36,987 nt of DNA from Rhodospirillales bacterium (lineage in GTDB: Bacteria > Pseudomonadota > Alphaproteobacteria > Rhodospirillales > Defluviicoccaceae). Positions 9,938 through 18,067 of this stretch are shown piece by piece. How positions within the stretch are numbered: position 1 is the first letter of the stretch; each line of letters starts with the position of its first letter. The notes beneath the pieces are model-generated. The model had not been told where the DNA came from. It saw only the letters and a list, made by a program, of their open reading frames with translations, and made no database searches. The stretch covers positions 1 through 36,987 of the forward strand of contig JAEULG010000087.1 in NCBI GenBank assembly GCA_016793875.1, in the 5' to 3' direction. The position numbers were made by a program, and so were the translations under genes.

Positions 9938-10733
9938 GCCTGAAAGTCCCGACGAATGGATGCTTTCGCCTACCACAACAGCGCAGGAGGCGCAAACGCC
10001 ATCGCTGCGCTGCGAAGAGGGAGGCGCTGCGGTCGCTGCGGTCGTGTTTGATGTAGGCGGCGTGCTGATCGAGTGGAACCCCCGCCACCTCTATCGCAAG
10101 CTGTTCGGCGGCGATGACGCGGCGATGGAGCACTTCCTCACCGAAGTGTGTTCGCCGGCCTGGAACCTGCGACAGGACGCCGGGCGAAGCTGGGCCGACG
10201 CGATCGCCGAGGGTGCCGGCCGCTGGCCGGAGCACGCGGCGCTGATCCGCGCGTTCGACGAACGTTGGGAGGAGATGGTTCCGGGGCCGCTCGACGCCAC
10301 GATAGCCCTGGTGGAGGCGCTGAAGCGTCGCGGCGTGGCGCTTTACTGCCTGACCAACTTCTCGTCGTCGAAGTTTGAGCTGACCCGTCGGCGGTTCGAT
10401 GTCTTCGGCCTGTTCGACGGCATCGTCGTCTCCGGTGAAATCGGCCTGGTCAAGCCCGATCCGGCGATTTTCCGGCATCTGCTGCAGCGCTTCCGGCTGA
10501 GCGCCGGGCGCTGCCTGTTCGTCGATGACGTCCCGGCGAATGTCGTGGCGGCGCGGCGGTGGGCATGCGCGCCCATCTCTTCCGCAGCGCCGCAGCCCTT
10601 GCGCAAGATCTCCGGCACTATCGGCTGCTGCCATGATGTAAGCCAATTGGAGTATTATCGCCGGGACGTGCCGTTTTTTGAACAAATTTTTGTGAAAGTG
10701 CGCGGCCGCACAGCGTTTAAAAACTTCAAGTAG
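9936..10733 (+). CDS. HAD-superfamily hydrolase (YihX-like) with probable C-terminal frameshift
   Basis: ATG 9936 has AAGGA at 9926-9930. As sequenced the frame gives 265 residues. HAD motifs are present: FDVGGVL with nucleophile D39, TNFSS, KPDPAIF and CLFVDDVPANV, so this is a haloacid-dehalogenase-like phosphatase of unknown substrate. Just after motif IV the frame turns into Cys/Arg-rich sequence and a Phe/Lys-rich tail unlike the family. Reading the other frame from about 10552 gives AVGMRAHLFRSAAALAQDLR and a stop at 10634-10636, exactly the expected C-terminal helix. A single missing base in the GC-rich run near 10545-10556 explains this. It may be a real mutation or a sequencing or assembly error. 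Catalytic residues lie before the shift. Confidence 0.85.
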   Translation: MPESPDEWMLSPTTTAQEAQTPSLRCEEGGAAVAAVVFDVGGVLIEWNPRHLYRKLFGGDDAAMEHFLTEVCSPAWNLRQDAGRSWADAIAEGAGRWPEHAALIRAFDERWEEMVPGPLDATIALVEALKRRGVALYCLTNFSSSKFELTRRRFDVFGLFDGIVVSGEIGLVKPDPAIFRHLLQRFRLSAGRCLFVDDVPANVVAARRWACAPISSAAPQPLRKISGTIGCCHDVSQLEYYRRDVPFFEQIFVKVRGRTAFKNFK

Positions 10734-10809
10734 CTATTGTTCCCCAAACATTAGTGTCGTGGTTGCGTCCTGGAGCGCGTCGAGCGGTCCAGGACGGGGG
10801 AAACAAGAA

Positions 10810-13311
10810 ATGGCGGGACGACGATCACGGCTTGCGCTGGCCGCACCGGTGTGGCTTGCCCTCGCGCTGCCGGCAGGCGCGCAAACGACCTTTTCCGATG
10901 CAACAACAACAGCTGGGCTGAGCAGCTCGGAACATCGCCTGGGCAGCAGCTGGGGCGATTTTGACGGCGACGGTTTGCCGGACGTGCTGATCGGCAGCCA
11001 TTTCTATGCGCCGCCGACGCTCTACCGCAACCGCGGCGGCGGCCGCTTCGAGGATGTGACGACGACGGTGATGGAGGCGCCGACCAACCTCGCGCAGTGC
11101 GTGGTGCCGGGCGAACCGGTCGGCCCGTGGGGCGACCAGCACGGCCGGGCGTGGGCCGACTTCGATAACGACGGCGATCAGGACCTGATCCAGCTCATCG
11201 GCGCCATGGCGGGGCGCGGCTGCGGGCCGAACCAGCTCTATGTCAACGACGGTGGCCGCCTCGCCGACCGGGCGATCGATTGGGGGATCGACTACCCGTA
11301 TTCCCGCGGCCGCATGCCGGTGTGGTTCGACTATGACGGCGACGGCCGGCTCGATCTCTATCAGGGGGCGCTGACGCGTCCCGATGGGCAGGCGCCACCG
11401 ACCCTCTTCCGCGGGACGCCTGACGGCTTCGTCGATGTGCGGAACGAGACCGGTTTCCGGCCGGTCGAGGATCGCGGCGCCTTCGTCGCCGACCTGCTGG
11501 GTGGTTCCGGGTTGGAGCTGCTGGTTGGCGGCCGGCTGGAGGTGCCGCTGCCGCTGGCGCCGGCAGCGGTGCGCGCGCCGGACACCTCGCTGCGCTTCGT
11601 CGATACCACCGTGACGGCGGGCCAGCCGCTGTTCAAGGAGGTCACGCCTCTCGATATTCCGCTCTCCGGCGCCTACGACATCGCCATCGGCGATTTCGAC
11701 GGCGATCTCCGTCAGGACCTGTTCATCGCGCAGAACTGGGCGGCGAACGCAACGCCGAAGGGGCACCGGCTCTATCTGAACCTCGCCGCGGGCTTCACCG
11801 ATGCCAGCGCCAGTTCCGGGATCAACGCCCTGCTGCGTTCGAGCACGCCGAGTACCGTTGCCGGCGACTTCGACAACGACGGCAATCTCGACATCTATTA
11901 TGACGGGGCCAGTGGCGACGGCGTGACGACCAGTGATCTCGCCAACGTCATCCTGTGGAACAAGGGCGATGGCACCTTTACTCCCGATCCGCTGGCCGGC
12001 GGCGCTCGGGGCCCGGGCGGGATACAGTCGCCGCCCGATATGGTCAGCCTAGCAGACTACGATGTCGACGGCCGGCTCGACATCCTGCTGACCTACTTCA
12101 AGGCGACCGGCAGCACCACCCAGCTTTACCGGAACACGGGTAACGGCAACCACTGGCTCGAGATCGATCTTGTCGGCGTTGCCGCCGACCGGGACGCGAT
12201 CGGCGCGAAAGTCTTCTTGACTGCCGGCGGCAAGACGCAGATGCGCGGCCAGAACGGCGGAGTCCACTTCGAGTTCGGTCAGAACCACCAGCGGCTGCAC
12301 TTCGGGCTCGGGGCGAATACGAGCGTGCAGGAACTGCGCGTCGTCTGGCCGGGCGGGCCGGATACGGTGATCGCCGATATTCCGGCGGACCGCCTGTTGC
12401 GCATCACCCAGGCGGCACCGATCGGCGAGGTGGGACGGATCGCGCGGCTCGACCATCGCGAGCGGACGATCCCGCTCACCCGGGCCTACGCCGATCCGGT
12501 GGTTTTTGCCCAGCCGATCAGCCGGCGCGGCCTCGATTACACGATTTCCCGTGTTACCAGCGTCGCCCGCGACCGGTTCACCGTGCGTTTGCAGGAGGCA
12601 GAGAACCTCGACGGCCTCCACCCGAACGGCGAGGACGTCAGCTACCTGGTAATCGAGCGCGGCAGCTTTGTTGCGGGCGGCAAAAAGCTGGAAAGCGGCA
12701 GCCGCTCGCAGGGAGGGACGGTTTGGCAGGATGTGGCCCTCGCCATGCCGTTCAGTACCGCACCGGTCGTCGTCAGCCAGACGCAGACGGCGGCCGACGC
12801 GAGGCTGGTGCAGAGCCGGCAGCGGCCGGTCGCCGGCAACAGCCGCGCGTTCTCGCTGATGCTGGAGGGGAGCGAGGCGCAGCAGCGCTCAGCCATCCCG
12901 CACGGCCCCGAGCAGGTCGGCTGGCTGGCGCTGGATGCCGCTGGCACAAGCCTCGGCGACCTGCCGGTGGCCACGATGACCGCGGCGGTCTCATCGACAG
13001 CGGCGAGCGTCCGCTTCCCGACGCCGTTCGCCGCACCGCCAGCGCTGATCGGCGGACTTGCCACCTTCAACGGCTCCGATCCTGCATCGCTGCGCTACCA
13101 GACGCTGACCGCCGCCGATGTCGTGCTGCGCATCGACGAGGACACAACGGCCGACAGCGAGACCACGCACGGACGCGAGACCGCGAGCGTGGTTGCCCTC
13201 GGTGTCGCCACCGGTGCTACCGCAACCATACGCGGCAGCCGGATCGAGTGGCTGTCGCCCGGATCGCCTGCGTCGCCGGCAGCGTTGCAGGAGGCAACGG
13301 CGAAGCGTTAA
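10810..13311 (+). CDS. Secreted FG-GAP/VCBS-repeat, ASPIC/UnbV and lectin-like domain protein
   Basis: 833 residues from ATG 10810, with GGGGGAAA upstream. A signal peptide ends near LPAGAQT (residues 20-27). Repeated Ca2+-binding loops follow: DFDGDGLPD, DFDNDGDQD, DYDGDGRLD, DFDGDLRQD, DFDNDGNLD and DYDVDGRLD, the beta-propeller blades of CRTAC1-type proteins. An ASPIC/UnbV domain lies at about 444-530 (NHWLEIDL, VVWPGG). Beyond 545 are two domains resembling the H-type-lectin-like modules of secreted bacterial proteins (R-L-Q-E-A-E-N-L-D-G-x-H and Y-L-V-I-E-R-G). It is probably exported and surface or matrix associated; ligand unknown. The preceding 75 bases after the HAD open frame (from about 10734) are locally AT-rich and likely hold its promoter. 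A glycosidase-like gene follows after 110 bases. Confidence 0.85.
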   Translation: MAGRRSRLALAAPVWLALALPAGAQTTFSDATTTAGLSSSEHRLGSSWGDFDGDGLPDVLIGSHFYAPPTLYRNRGGGRFEDVTTTVMEAPTNLAQCVVPGEPVGPWGDQHGRAWADFDNDGDQDLIQLIGAMAGRGCGPNQLYVNDGGRLADRAIDWGIDYPYSRGRMPVWFDYDGDGRLDLYQGALTRPDGQAPPTLFRGTPDGFVDVRNETGFRPVEDRGAFVADLLGGSGLELLVGGRLEVPLPLAPAAVRAPDTSLRFVDTTVTAGQPLFKEVTPLDIPLSGAYDIAIGDFDGDLRQDLFIAQNWAANATPKGHRLYLNLAAGFTDASASSGINALLRSSTPSTVAGDFDNDGNLDIYYDGASGDGVTTSDLANVILWNKGDGTFTPDPLAGGARGPGGIQSPPDMVSLADYDVDGRLDILLTYFKATGSTTQLYRNTGNGNHWLEIDLVGVAADRDAIGAKVFLTAGGKTQMRGQNGGVHFEFGQNHQRLHFGLGANTSVQELRVVWPGGPDTVIADIPADRLLRITQAAPIGEVGRIARLDHRERTIPLTRAYADPVVFAQPISRRGLDYTISRVTSVARDRFTVRLQEAENLDGLHPNGEDVSYLVIERGSFVAGGKKLESGSRSQGGTVWQDVALAMPFSTAPVVVSQTQTAADARLVQSRQRPVAGNSRAFSLMLEGSEAQQRSAIPHGPEQVGWLALDAAGTSLGDLPVATMTAAVSSTAASVRFPTPFAAPPALIGGLATFNGSDPASLRYQTLTAADVVLRIDEDTTADSETTHGRETASVVALGVATGATATIRGSRIEWLSPGSPASPAALQEATAKR

Positions 13312-13421
13312 CGTCCCGCGCCCGCCGGACGGCGACCAGCCGCGCCGGCGGGTGGCGGCCGCGAACCGGCAGGGGAGACGGTGCCGCCGTCGGGGGCCTC
13401 GCTGCAACAGCACGGAATGGC

Positions 13422-14861
13422 ATGATGAATGGCGGAAAAGACGGTTTAAAGAGGCGGGGAGGGCGCTTGCTGGCGCTGCTTGCGCTTGGCCTGATGCTGC
13501 TGCCGGCGGCGCCCTCGGGTGGTCGCGCGGCGGAAGTAGCGGCGCGCAAGGCCGGTGATTTCGTCCAATCCGTGGGCGTCGGCGGCCAGTTTGCCGAGAA
13601 GGAGGGCATCTATGCCGACAATATGTCGGCGCTGAAGGATGCGATGCGCGAACTCGGCGTCCTCTACTACCGCACCTCGGCGGTCGGTGGCCGGGCTGCG
13701 GCGGTGGCTGAGGACCTCTATCGTTCGCTCGGCATGCGCGGCGTTTTCCACGTCTCGAAGTGGGACGGCAAGAAGGCAAACGGACCGCTGATGGGCAGTG
13801 CCGCCGGCGTCATCAACAACCTGACCGCCAATGGTACCGCCGCGATCTTCGCCATCGAGGGACCCAACGAGCTGAACCAGGGCGGGCCGCCCAACTGGCC
13901 CGATCTGCTGCGCGACTACCAGAAGGAGATCTACACCGCCGTCCGCTCGAACCCGCGCCTCCAGGGCATCCTGGTGGCGGCGCCGACGCTGGTGACCAAT
14001 GCCGACAATCCGAAGCCGTCGGTCAGGCTCGGTGTGATCAGCGATCGCATCGATATCGGCGCCATGCATGACTACGTCAGCGACGGCGGCGCTACCGAGT
14101 CGCGGTTCCGCCCGTCGGCGGCGATGCTGCGCGCCAACAACTTCGGCGGCGGTCCGATCCTCGTCACCGAAACCGGCGTGTGCACCGAGTGGCAGATGGT
14201 CAAGGAGTTCTCGCCGAGCCAGAAGTGCATCAGCCAGAAGGCGCAGGCCAAGTATCTGCCGCGCAACCTGCTGGACAAGTTCGACGAGCATCCCGGCAAC
14301 AAGGCGTTCATCTTCGAGCTGGTCGAGCGCCAGCATGCGGCGGAAGGGGCGCGGGCGGTCGCGGCGGAACGCAGCGGCGGGGGAGGCAGCAGCGGCGGCG
14401 GCTCATCGGGGGGCGACGGCTGGTGGGGCTGGGGCATCATCGATGCCAGCATGAACCGCAAGCCGGCGTTCTATGCCATCCGCAACCTGATCCGGCTGCT
14501 GCACGACGGCGGCGGCGATTTCACTCCCGGCTTCCTTGACTACACCCTGAAGGGCAACGGAGCCGCCGGGCTCCGCCAGGTGCTGGTCCAGAAGCAGGAC
14601 GGCCGCTTCTACCTGATGCTGTGGCAGCCGGTGCGCAGTTTCGATAAGGACAGCAACAGCGATATCGATCCGCCGCCGGTGAACGCCACGCTGCACCTCG
14701 CGCAGCCGGCGAACCTCAAGCTGTACAAACCGACGCCGCTGGACGGAACGAGCCCGGAAGCAGCGTTGCAGCCGGCGGAGACGCACGCCGGTGTTGCGTC
14801 TGTCGACCTGAAAGTGCCGGACCACGTGCTGGTGGTGGAGATCAGCCCGGCCGGGCGGTAG
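13422..14861 (+). CDS. Secreted glycoside-hydrolase-like protein (clan GH-A type fold)
   Basis: 479 residues from ATG 13422 (a second ATG follows directly); the frame is open far upstream but only this start has GGA spacing and a signal peptide. Basic residues 10-15 and a hydrophobic core end near GGRAAE (residues 33-38). The mature protein has clan GH-A (beta/alpha)8 hallmarks: IEGPNELN with acid/base E150 after Asn149, and ILVTETG with nucleophile E250. The C-terminal part (365-479) looks like a beta domain. A Gly/Ser-rich segment at 318-331 sits between barrel strand 7 (AFIFELVER) and strand 8 (GWWGWGIID), an unusual flexible loop. Substrate is unknown; a polysaccharide is likely. It is probably co-transcribed with the upstream UnbV-type protein. 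Confidence 0.75.
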   Translation: MMNGGKDGLKRRGGRLLALLALGLMLLPAAPSGGRAAEVAARKAGDFVQSVGVGGQFAEKEGIYADNMSALKDAMRELGVLYYRTSAVGGRAAAVAEDLYRSLGMRGVFHVSKWDGKKANGPLMGSAAGVINNLTANGTAAIFAIEGPNELNQGGPPNWPDLLRDYQKEIYTAVRSNPRLQGILVAAPTLVTNADNPKPSVRLGVISDRIDIGAMHDYVSDGGATESRFRPSAAMLRANNFGGGPILVTETGVCTEWQMVKEFSPSQKCISQKAQAKYLPRNLLDKFDEHPGNKAFIFELVERQHAAEGARAVAAERSGGGGSSGGGSSGGDGWWGWGIIDASMNRKPAFYAIRNLIRLLHDGGGDFTPGFLDYTLKGNGAAGLRQVLVQKQDGRFYLMLWQPVRSFDKDSNSDIDPPPVNATLHLAQPANLKLYKPTPLDGTSPEAALQPAETHAGVASVDLKVPDHVLVVEISPAGR

Positions 14862-14868
14862 CGACGGC

Positions 14869-14890
14869 GGGGGAGGAAGGAGCCTCCCCC
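14869..14890. terminator. Hairpin between convergent genes
   Basis: GGGGGAGG (14869-14876), a 6-base loop, and CCTCCCCC (14883-14890) form a perfect 8-bp stem between the stop of the glycosidase gene and the convergent stop of the diiron protein gene. The position suits a two-way terminator, although neither side has a T-run. Confidence 0.5.
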
Positions 14891-14903
14891 AACCTCGACC
14901 GGC

Positions 14904-15734
14904 TCAAACGGGAATAGGACGGCGCTGGTGGCGCTGGACGTGCATCCAGGCGATGCTGCGGGCAACGCGGCCGAACCAACCGTCGGCGCTGACGCCGCAG
15001 GCCTTCAGCATCATCGCCGCCGCCCGCTCCACATGGCCGCGCCGGTAGGTCCGGGCGACGAGGCCGGTATAGGCGATGTTGGCGCGGACCCGGTCGTAGG
15101 GCTCGCTCTCCGCGTGATTGGCACAGTGGTAGGCGAATGACAGTTCGTCGTCGTCCACCTCCAGAAAGCGGCCGGAGGCGACCCGTAGCCGGCGCAGCCG
15201 GGTCGGCCGCTCGCTGGCGAGATAGCGCTGCAGGTAGGTGTAGAAGAGCTTGTAGTGGCGGAATTCGTCGGCGGCGATGCGCTGGCAGATCGCCTTGATC
15301 ACCGGCTCGTCGGTTCGATCGCGCACTGCCGAGTAGAACGAGCTGGTGCCGGATTCGACCACGCAGCGCGCGATCAGCTCGCCGCTGCGGGAACCGCGCA
15401 CCGATTCGGTGGCGGTCAGCGGCAGCCGGTAGCCGGCGACGAAGCGCCTCAGCGCGTCCTCGAAATTGAAGGCCGGATCGGCCATTCTGGCCCAGCGCCC
15501 GAGCGCGAGGCCGTGCTGGGTCTCCTCTGCCGCCCATGCCGTCGCGGCGGCGGTGAACTCCTCGTCATCGGCAAAAACGCTGCGCAGGTAGCTCGCATAA
15601 TCGGCGGCGTTGTGCTCGATCAGCGAAGCCGTCTTTGCCACCGTCACCAGGTCGGGGTCGACCTTGGTGGCATCGAAGCGATGCCAGGGGATATCGTCCA
15701 GCGTCCAGGTGCCCATGCCGATGCTCTCGTTCAT
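14904..15734 (-). CDS. Ferritin-like diiron protein of the acyl-ACP desaturase type
   Basis: 276 residues from ATG 15734, preceded by AAGGAAGGG; the open frame extends further upstream without a good site. Six diiron ligands are placed as in soluble acyl-ACP desaturases: E40, E71 and H74 (EETQHG), E127, E157 and H160 (ADEFRHY). The two ExxH pairs are about 86 residues apart. The family uses O2 at a mu-oxo diiron centre to desaturate or oxidise acyl chains with electrons from ferredoxin. This member is shorter than plant desaturases, so substrate and even reaction are uncertain. A flavin reductase is encoded divergently and a Fur-box-like site lies between them. That suggests either iron-controlled expression or an electron-donor partnership. 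Confidence 0.75.
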   Translation of the reverse strand: MNESIGMGTWTLDDIPWHRFDATKVDPDLVTVAKTASLIEHNAADYASYLRSVFADDEEFTAAATAWAAEETQHGLALGRWARMADPAFNFEDALRRFVAGYRLPLTATESVRGSRSGELIARCVVESGTSSFYSAVRDRTDEPVIKAICQRIAADEFRHYKLFYTYLQRYLASERPTRLRRLRVASGRFLEVDDDELSFAYHCANHAESEPYDRVRANIAYTGLVARTYRRGHVERAAAMMLKACGVSADGWFGRVARSIAWMHVQRHQRRPIPV

Positions 15735-15940
15735 CCCTTCCTTGCGCGCATCGCAACAGCCCGCCATCCGGGGCTCGACCATCGCGCGGTTGTCATTTAA
15801 TCTGGAATGGCATAGCAGCCAATCCTCCTTATTGCTTCTGCGGTCAGCTTTTTTTGCAGGTAACGCGTTGATCTCGTCGCTTCGGTGCGCCATCTCGCTG
15901 TCCATCAGCCGGCAGCGGTATGTCGCGATTAAATGAGATT

Positions 15941-15959
15941 AAGAATGAAAATCAATATC
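15941..15959. promoter_or_regulatory. Fur-box-like operator
   Basis: AAGAATGAAAATCAATATC matches the classical 19-bp Fur box GATAATGATAATCATTATC at 15 of 19 positions, counted by eye. It lies in the AT-rich part of the 295-base gap between the divergent diiron-protein and flavin-reductase genes, 71 bases before the latter's start. It stands out sharply from the GC-rich surroundings. No fur gene is in the window, so regulation by Fur is an inference. Confidence 0.55.
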
Positions 15960-16029
15960 TGTGCTGTAAAATGCATTTCTGCGCGGGCCGGCGGCTGGTT
16001 CTCCAGACGTCGAGCAGCGAGCGGACAGG

Positions 16030-16785
16030 ATGAGCGAGATGCTGGCTGAGTGCGAGGTCGCGGAGCAGCCGCGGCGGGTCCAGCGGCTGTTGTACCATGT
16101 TGCCGAGGTGATCGATCCGACGTCGCAGATCCGCCTGGTCCGGCTGTCCGCGCCTTCCGGCACTATGTTTCGTTTCGCGGCGGGGCAGTACGCCTTGCTG
16201 TCGTTCGGCGGGCACCGCGCCCGGCCGTTTTCGCTGGCGGGACGGCCGCAGGACCGGACCCTGGAATTCCATATGCGCCACGGCGTCGGCGAGCACGCGA
16301 TAACGCGGCTGCGGCCCGGTGATGGCGTCAGCGTGGAGGGGCCGTTCGGCGATGCGTTCCTGCGCGAGCCGCACAGCGGACCCATCATCGGCGTCGCCGG
16401 TGGTACCGGCATGGCGCCGCTGCTGTCGATCGTTGCTACCGCCCTTGCCCGCGACGCCGATCGCGACATCCGGCTCTACTTCGGCGCGCGCGATGAGGGC
16501 GACCTCTACGTCGCTCCCCGGTTGCACGCGCTCGCCGAACGGCATCCCCGCTTTCGCTGGATCCCGGTGCTGTCGGCAGCACGGGAGGTAACCGGGCTGC
16601 GCACCGGCATGGTCACCGAAGCGCTGGCCGAGGACATCGCCAGCGGGGCAATCGCGCGAATCGCCGGCTGCAAGGCCTACTTTGCCGGACCCCGTCCGAT
16701 GGTGACGACGGTGGCGGCGCTGCTGCGCGACGCCGGCATCAACGAGAGCGACATCCACGCCGACGGCTTGAGCGGCGGACGGTGA
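16030..16785 (+). CDS. FAD/NAD(P)H-dependent ferredoxin-reductase-family protein
   Basis: 251 residues. This is the ferredoxin-NADP+ reductase fold: FAD-binding barrel with RPFSLAG (R65-x-x-S68), glycine motif GVAGGTGMAP (121-130) for the NAD(P)H pyrophosphate, and the C-terminal YFAGPRPMV that places nicotinamide. There is no [2Fe-2S] domain, so it resembles NAD(P)H:flavin reductases or the reductase parts of multicomponent oxygenases. It transfers hydride from NAD(P)H to FAD and on to a soluble acceptor. The start ATG 16030 has only a close AGG. The divergent neighbour is a diiron oxidase-like protein, a plausible acceptor. The Fur-box-like site upstream alternatively suggests a ferric reductase role. 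Confidence 0.85.
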   Translation: MSEMLAECEVAEQPRRVQRLLYHVAEVIDPTSQIRLVRLSAPSGTMFRFAAGQYALLSFGGHRARPFSLAGRPQDRTLEFHMRHGVGEHAITRLRPGDGVSVEGPFGDAFLREPHSGPIIGVAGGTGMAPLLSIVATALARDADRDIRLYFGARDEGDLYVAPRLHALAERHPRFRWIPVLSAAREVTGLRTGMVTEALAEDIASGAIARIAGCKAYFAGPRPMVTTVAALLRDAGINESDIHADGLSGGR

Positions 16786-16998
16786 CGCCGCGGCCGGCAC
16801 CGCGACCGGCCTTCATTCCGCTGAGTCGAGGTCCTGCGCCGCCGCGGCGGCGGGAATGTCCCCAAGAGGAGCGACGGTGGGGCAGGCCGGTAATTGGCAA
16901 AGCAGGCGCTGTCAACGACTGATTTCCCGGGGGAGCCATGCGAAATCGCATAGCTCTCAGGGCGCCGGGGATGTTAGAAATTTCGTGGAGGTTCGACC

Positions 16999-17157
16999 AT
17001 GACCGGCCCCTGTTTCCCCTCTCAAATCGCCGTCGGCAATTACTGCTTGACCGCGTTCGCCTCGATACTGGCCTTGTACGCATCCGTTCTTGATCCCCGG
17101 CCCGATCTGGCGGTACCGGCCCGGCGGGTGCGCCTTCCCTACGCTTGGTGGTGGTAG
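16999..17157 (+). CDS. Possible small protein, 52 residues
   Basis: An ATG at 16999 with a good GTGGAGG ribosome site 8 bases upstream opens a 52-codon frame ending in TAG. It encodes one moderately hydrophobic stretch (NYCLTAFASILALYASVL) followed by a Pro/Arg-rich tail and terminal Trp-Trp-Trp. A single membrane helix is possible. I recognise no family. It lies in the 411-base gap between the flavin reductase and the RMD1 gene. The same gap has a hairpin, GAGC-c-ATGCG facing CGCAT-a-GCTC at 16933-16956, just upstream. The good ribosome site is the main support; it may be spurious. Confidence 0.35.
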   Translation: MTGPCFPSQIAVGNYCLTAFASILALYASVLDPRPDLAVPARRVRLPYAWWW

Positions 17158-17196
17158 CCGCTTGTCGCTGCCGGACTGACGGCTCCGTGATACGCC

Positions 17197-18066
17197 TTGA
17201 TATCGGGCGGCGAGGTTGGTGACCGGGCCGGCGCGGAGCACCGCGTATTGAACATCTCCTTTGACGGGTGGGAGCGGGTGCGCGTACACGCACTGCTGGT
17301 GGGTAAGCGCATCGATCTGCGTGCTCTCCACCGCGGCGACAGCCTGAAGACGACGCCGCTCGCCATCCCGGCGGGCGAGCACGGCATGGCTGTGCTGTTC
17401 CGCTACGGCGCCGTCGTCCTGTTCAATCTGCAGATCGTCGAGGAAGCGGCTTTCCTGCGCAGCCTGGAGAGCGTCATCGGTGATCCGCTGGAGGATGCCG
17501 AGCGGGAGGAAGTGCAGATCGCCGTTGACGCGGCCGGGGACGAGCGGCTGGACGGCAACGGCATCATCCTGTTGCGTGAGGTGACGACGGAGCGGCTGCT
17601 CATCGTCGCCGACGTGCTGGCGAAGAGCGTAAGCCTTGCGTGGGACGAGAACCGCGTAGCCCGTGTCTTCGAGCGCATCGAGCCGGTTGCCGAGGCGTTG
17701 CGACGAGATCGCGGCGGCCGCGCCTTCGCCCGCCAGCTTCTCGACCATATCAGCGACGTGCTGATCACCCAGCACCGCATGGTCGGCCGGGTGGAGGTGA
17801 CGGAAAAGCCCGAGCTGCTGTGGGACCGGCCGCAGCTCGAGCGGCTCTACCTGCGCCTGAAGGAGGAATACGAGCTGCCCGAGCGCGACCGGGCACTCAC
17901 CCGCAAGCTGGACCTGATCGCCCAGACCGCATCGACGGCGCTCGGCCTGCTGCAGGCCCGGCGCGCCCACCGGGTCGAGTGGTACATCGTGCTGCTGATC
18001 GTCGTCGAAATCTTCCTGACGCTTTATGAGATGTTCGTCGCGCACGTGCTGTGGCCGGCGAGTTAG
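17197..18066 (+). CDS. RMD1/DUF155 family membrane-anchored protein
   Basis: Up to 289 residues. No ATG fits: an in-frame TGA at 17188 limits the start to TTG 17197 or TTG 17248. The second has GGAG at 17236 and begins just before the conserved core (W-E-R-V-R-V-H-A-L-L-V-G), so 17248 is quite possible. The body is the DUF155 domain known from yeast Rmd1 and human RMND1. A single C-terminal membrane helix follows (WYIVLLIVVEIFLTLYEMF), giving a tail-anchored cytoplasmic protein. RMND1 supports mitochondrial translation; the bacterial function is unknown. The stop lies one base from the stop of the convergent SDR gene. Confidence 0.85.
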   Translation: MISGGEVGDRAGAEHRVLNISFDGWERVRVHALLVGKRIDLRALHRGDSLKTTPLAIPAGEHGMAVLFRYGAVVLFNLQIVEEAAFLRSLESVIGDPLEDAEREEVQIAVDAAGDERLDGNGIILLREVTTERLLIVADVLAKSVSLAWDENRVARVFERIEPVAEALRRDRGGRAFARQLLDHISDVLITQHRMVGRVEVTEKPELLWDRPQLERLYLRLKEEYELPERDRALTRKLDLIAQTASTALGLLQARRAHRVEWYIVLLIVVEIFLTLYEMFVAHVLWPAS

Positions 18067-18067
18067 A

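Noticed and set aside
12723-13421. Long N-terminal extension of the glycosidase frame into the UnbV gene
   Set aside because: The extension is out-of-frame shadow of the UnbV-type gene; the signal peptide and ribosome site place the start at 13422.
16786-17000. Riboswitch in the GC-rich gap after the flavin reductase
   Set aside because: A hairpin exists, but no conserved box of a known riboswitch class could be recognised.
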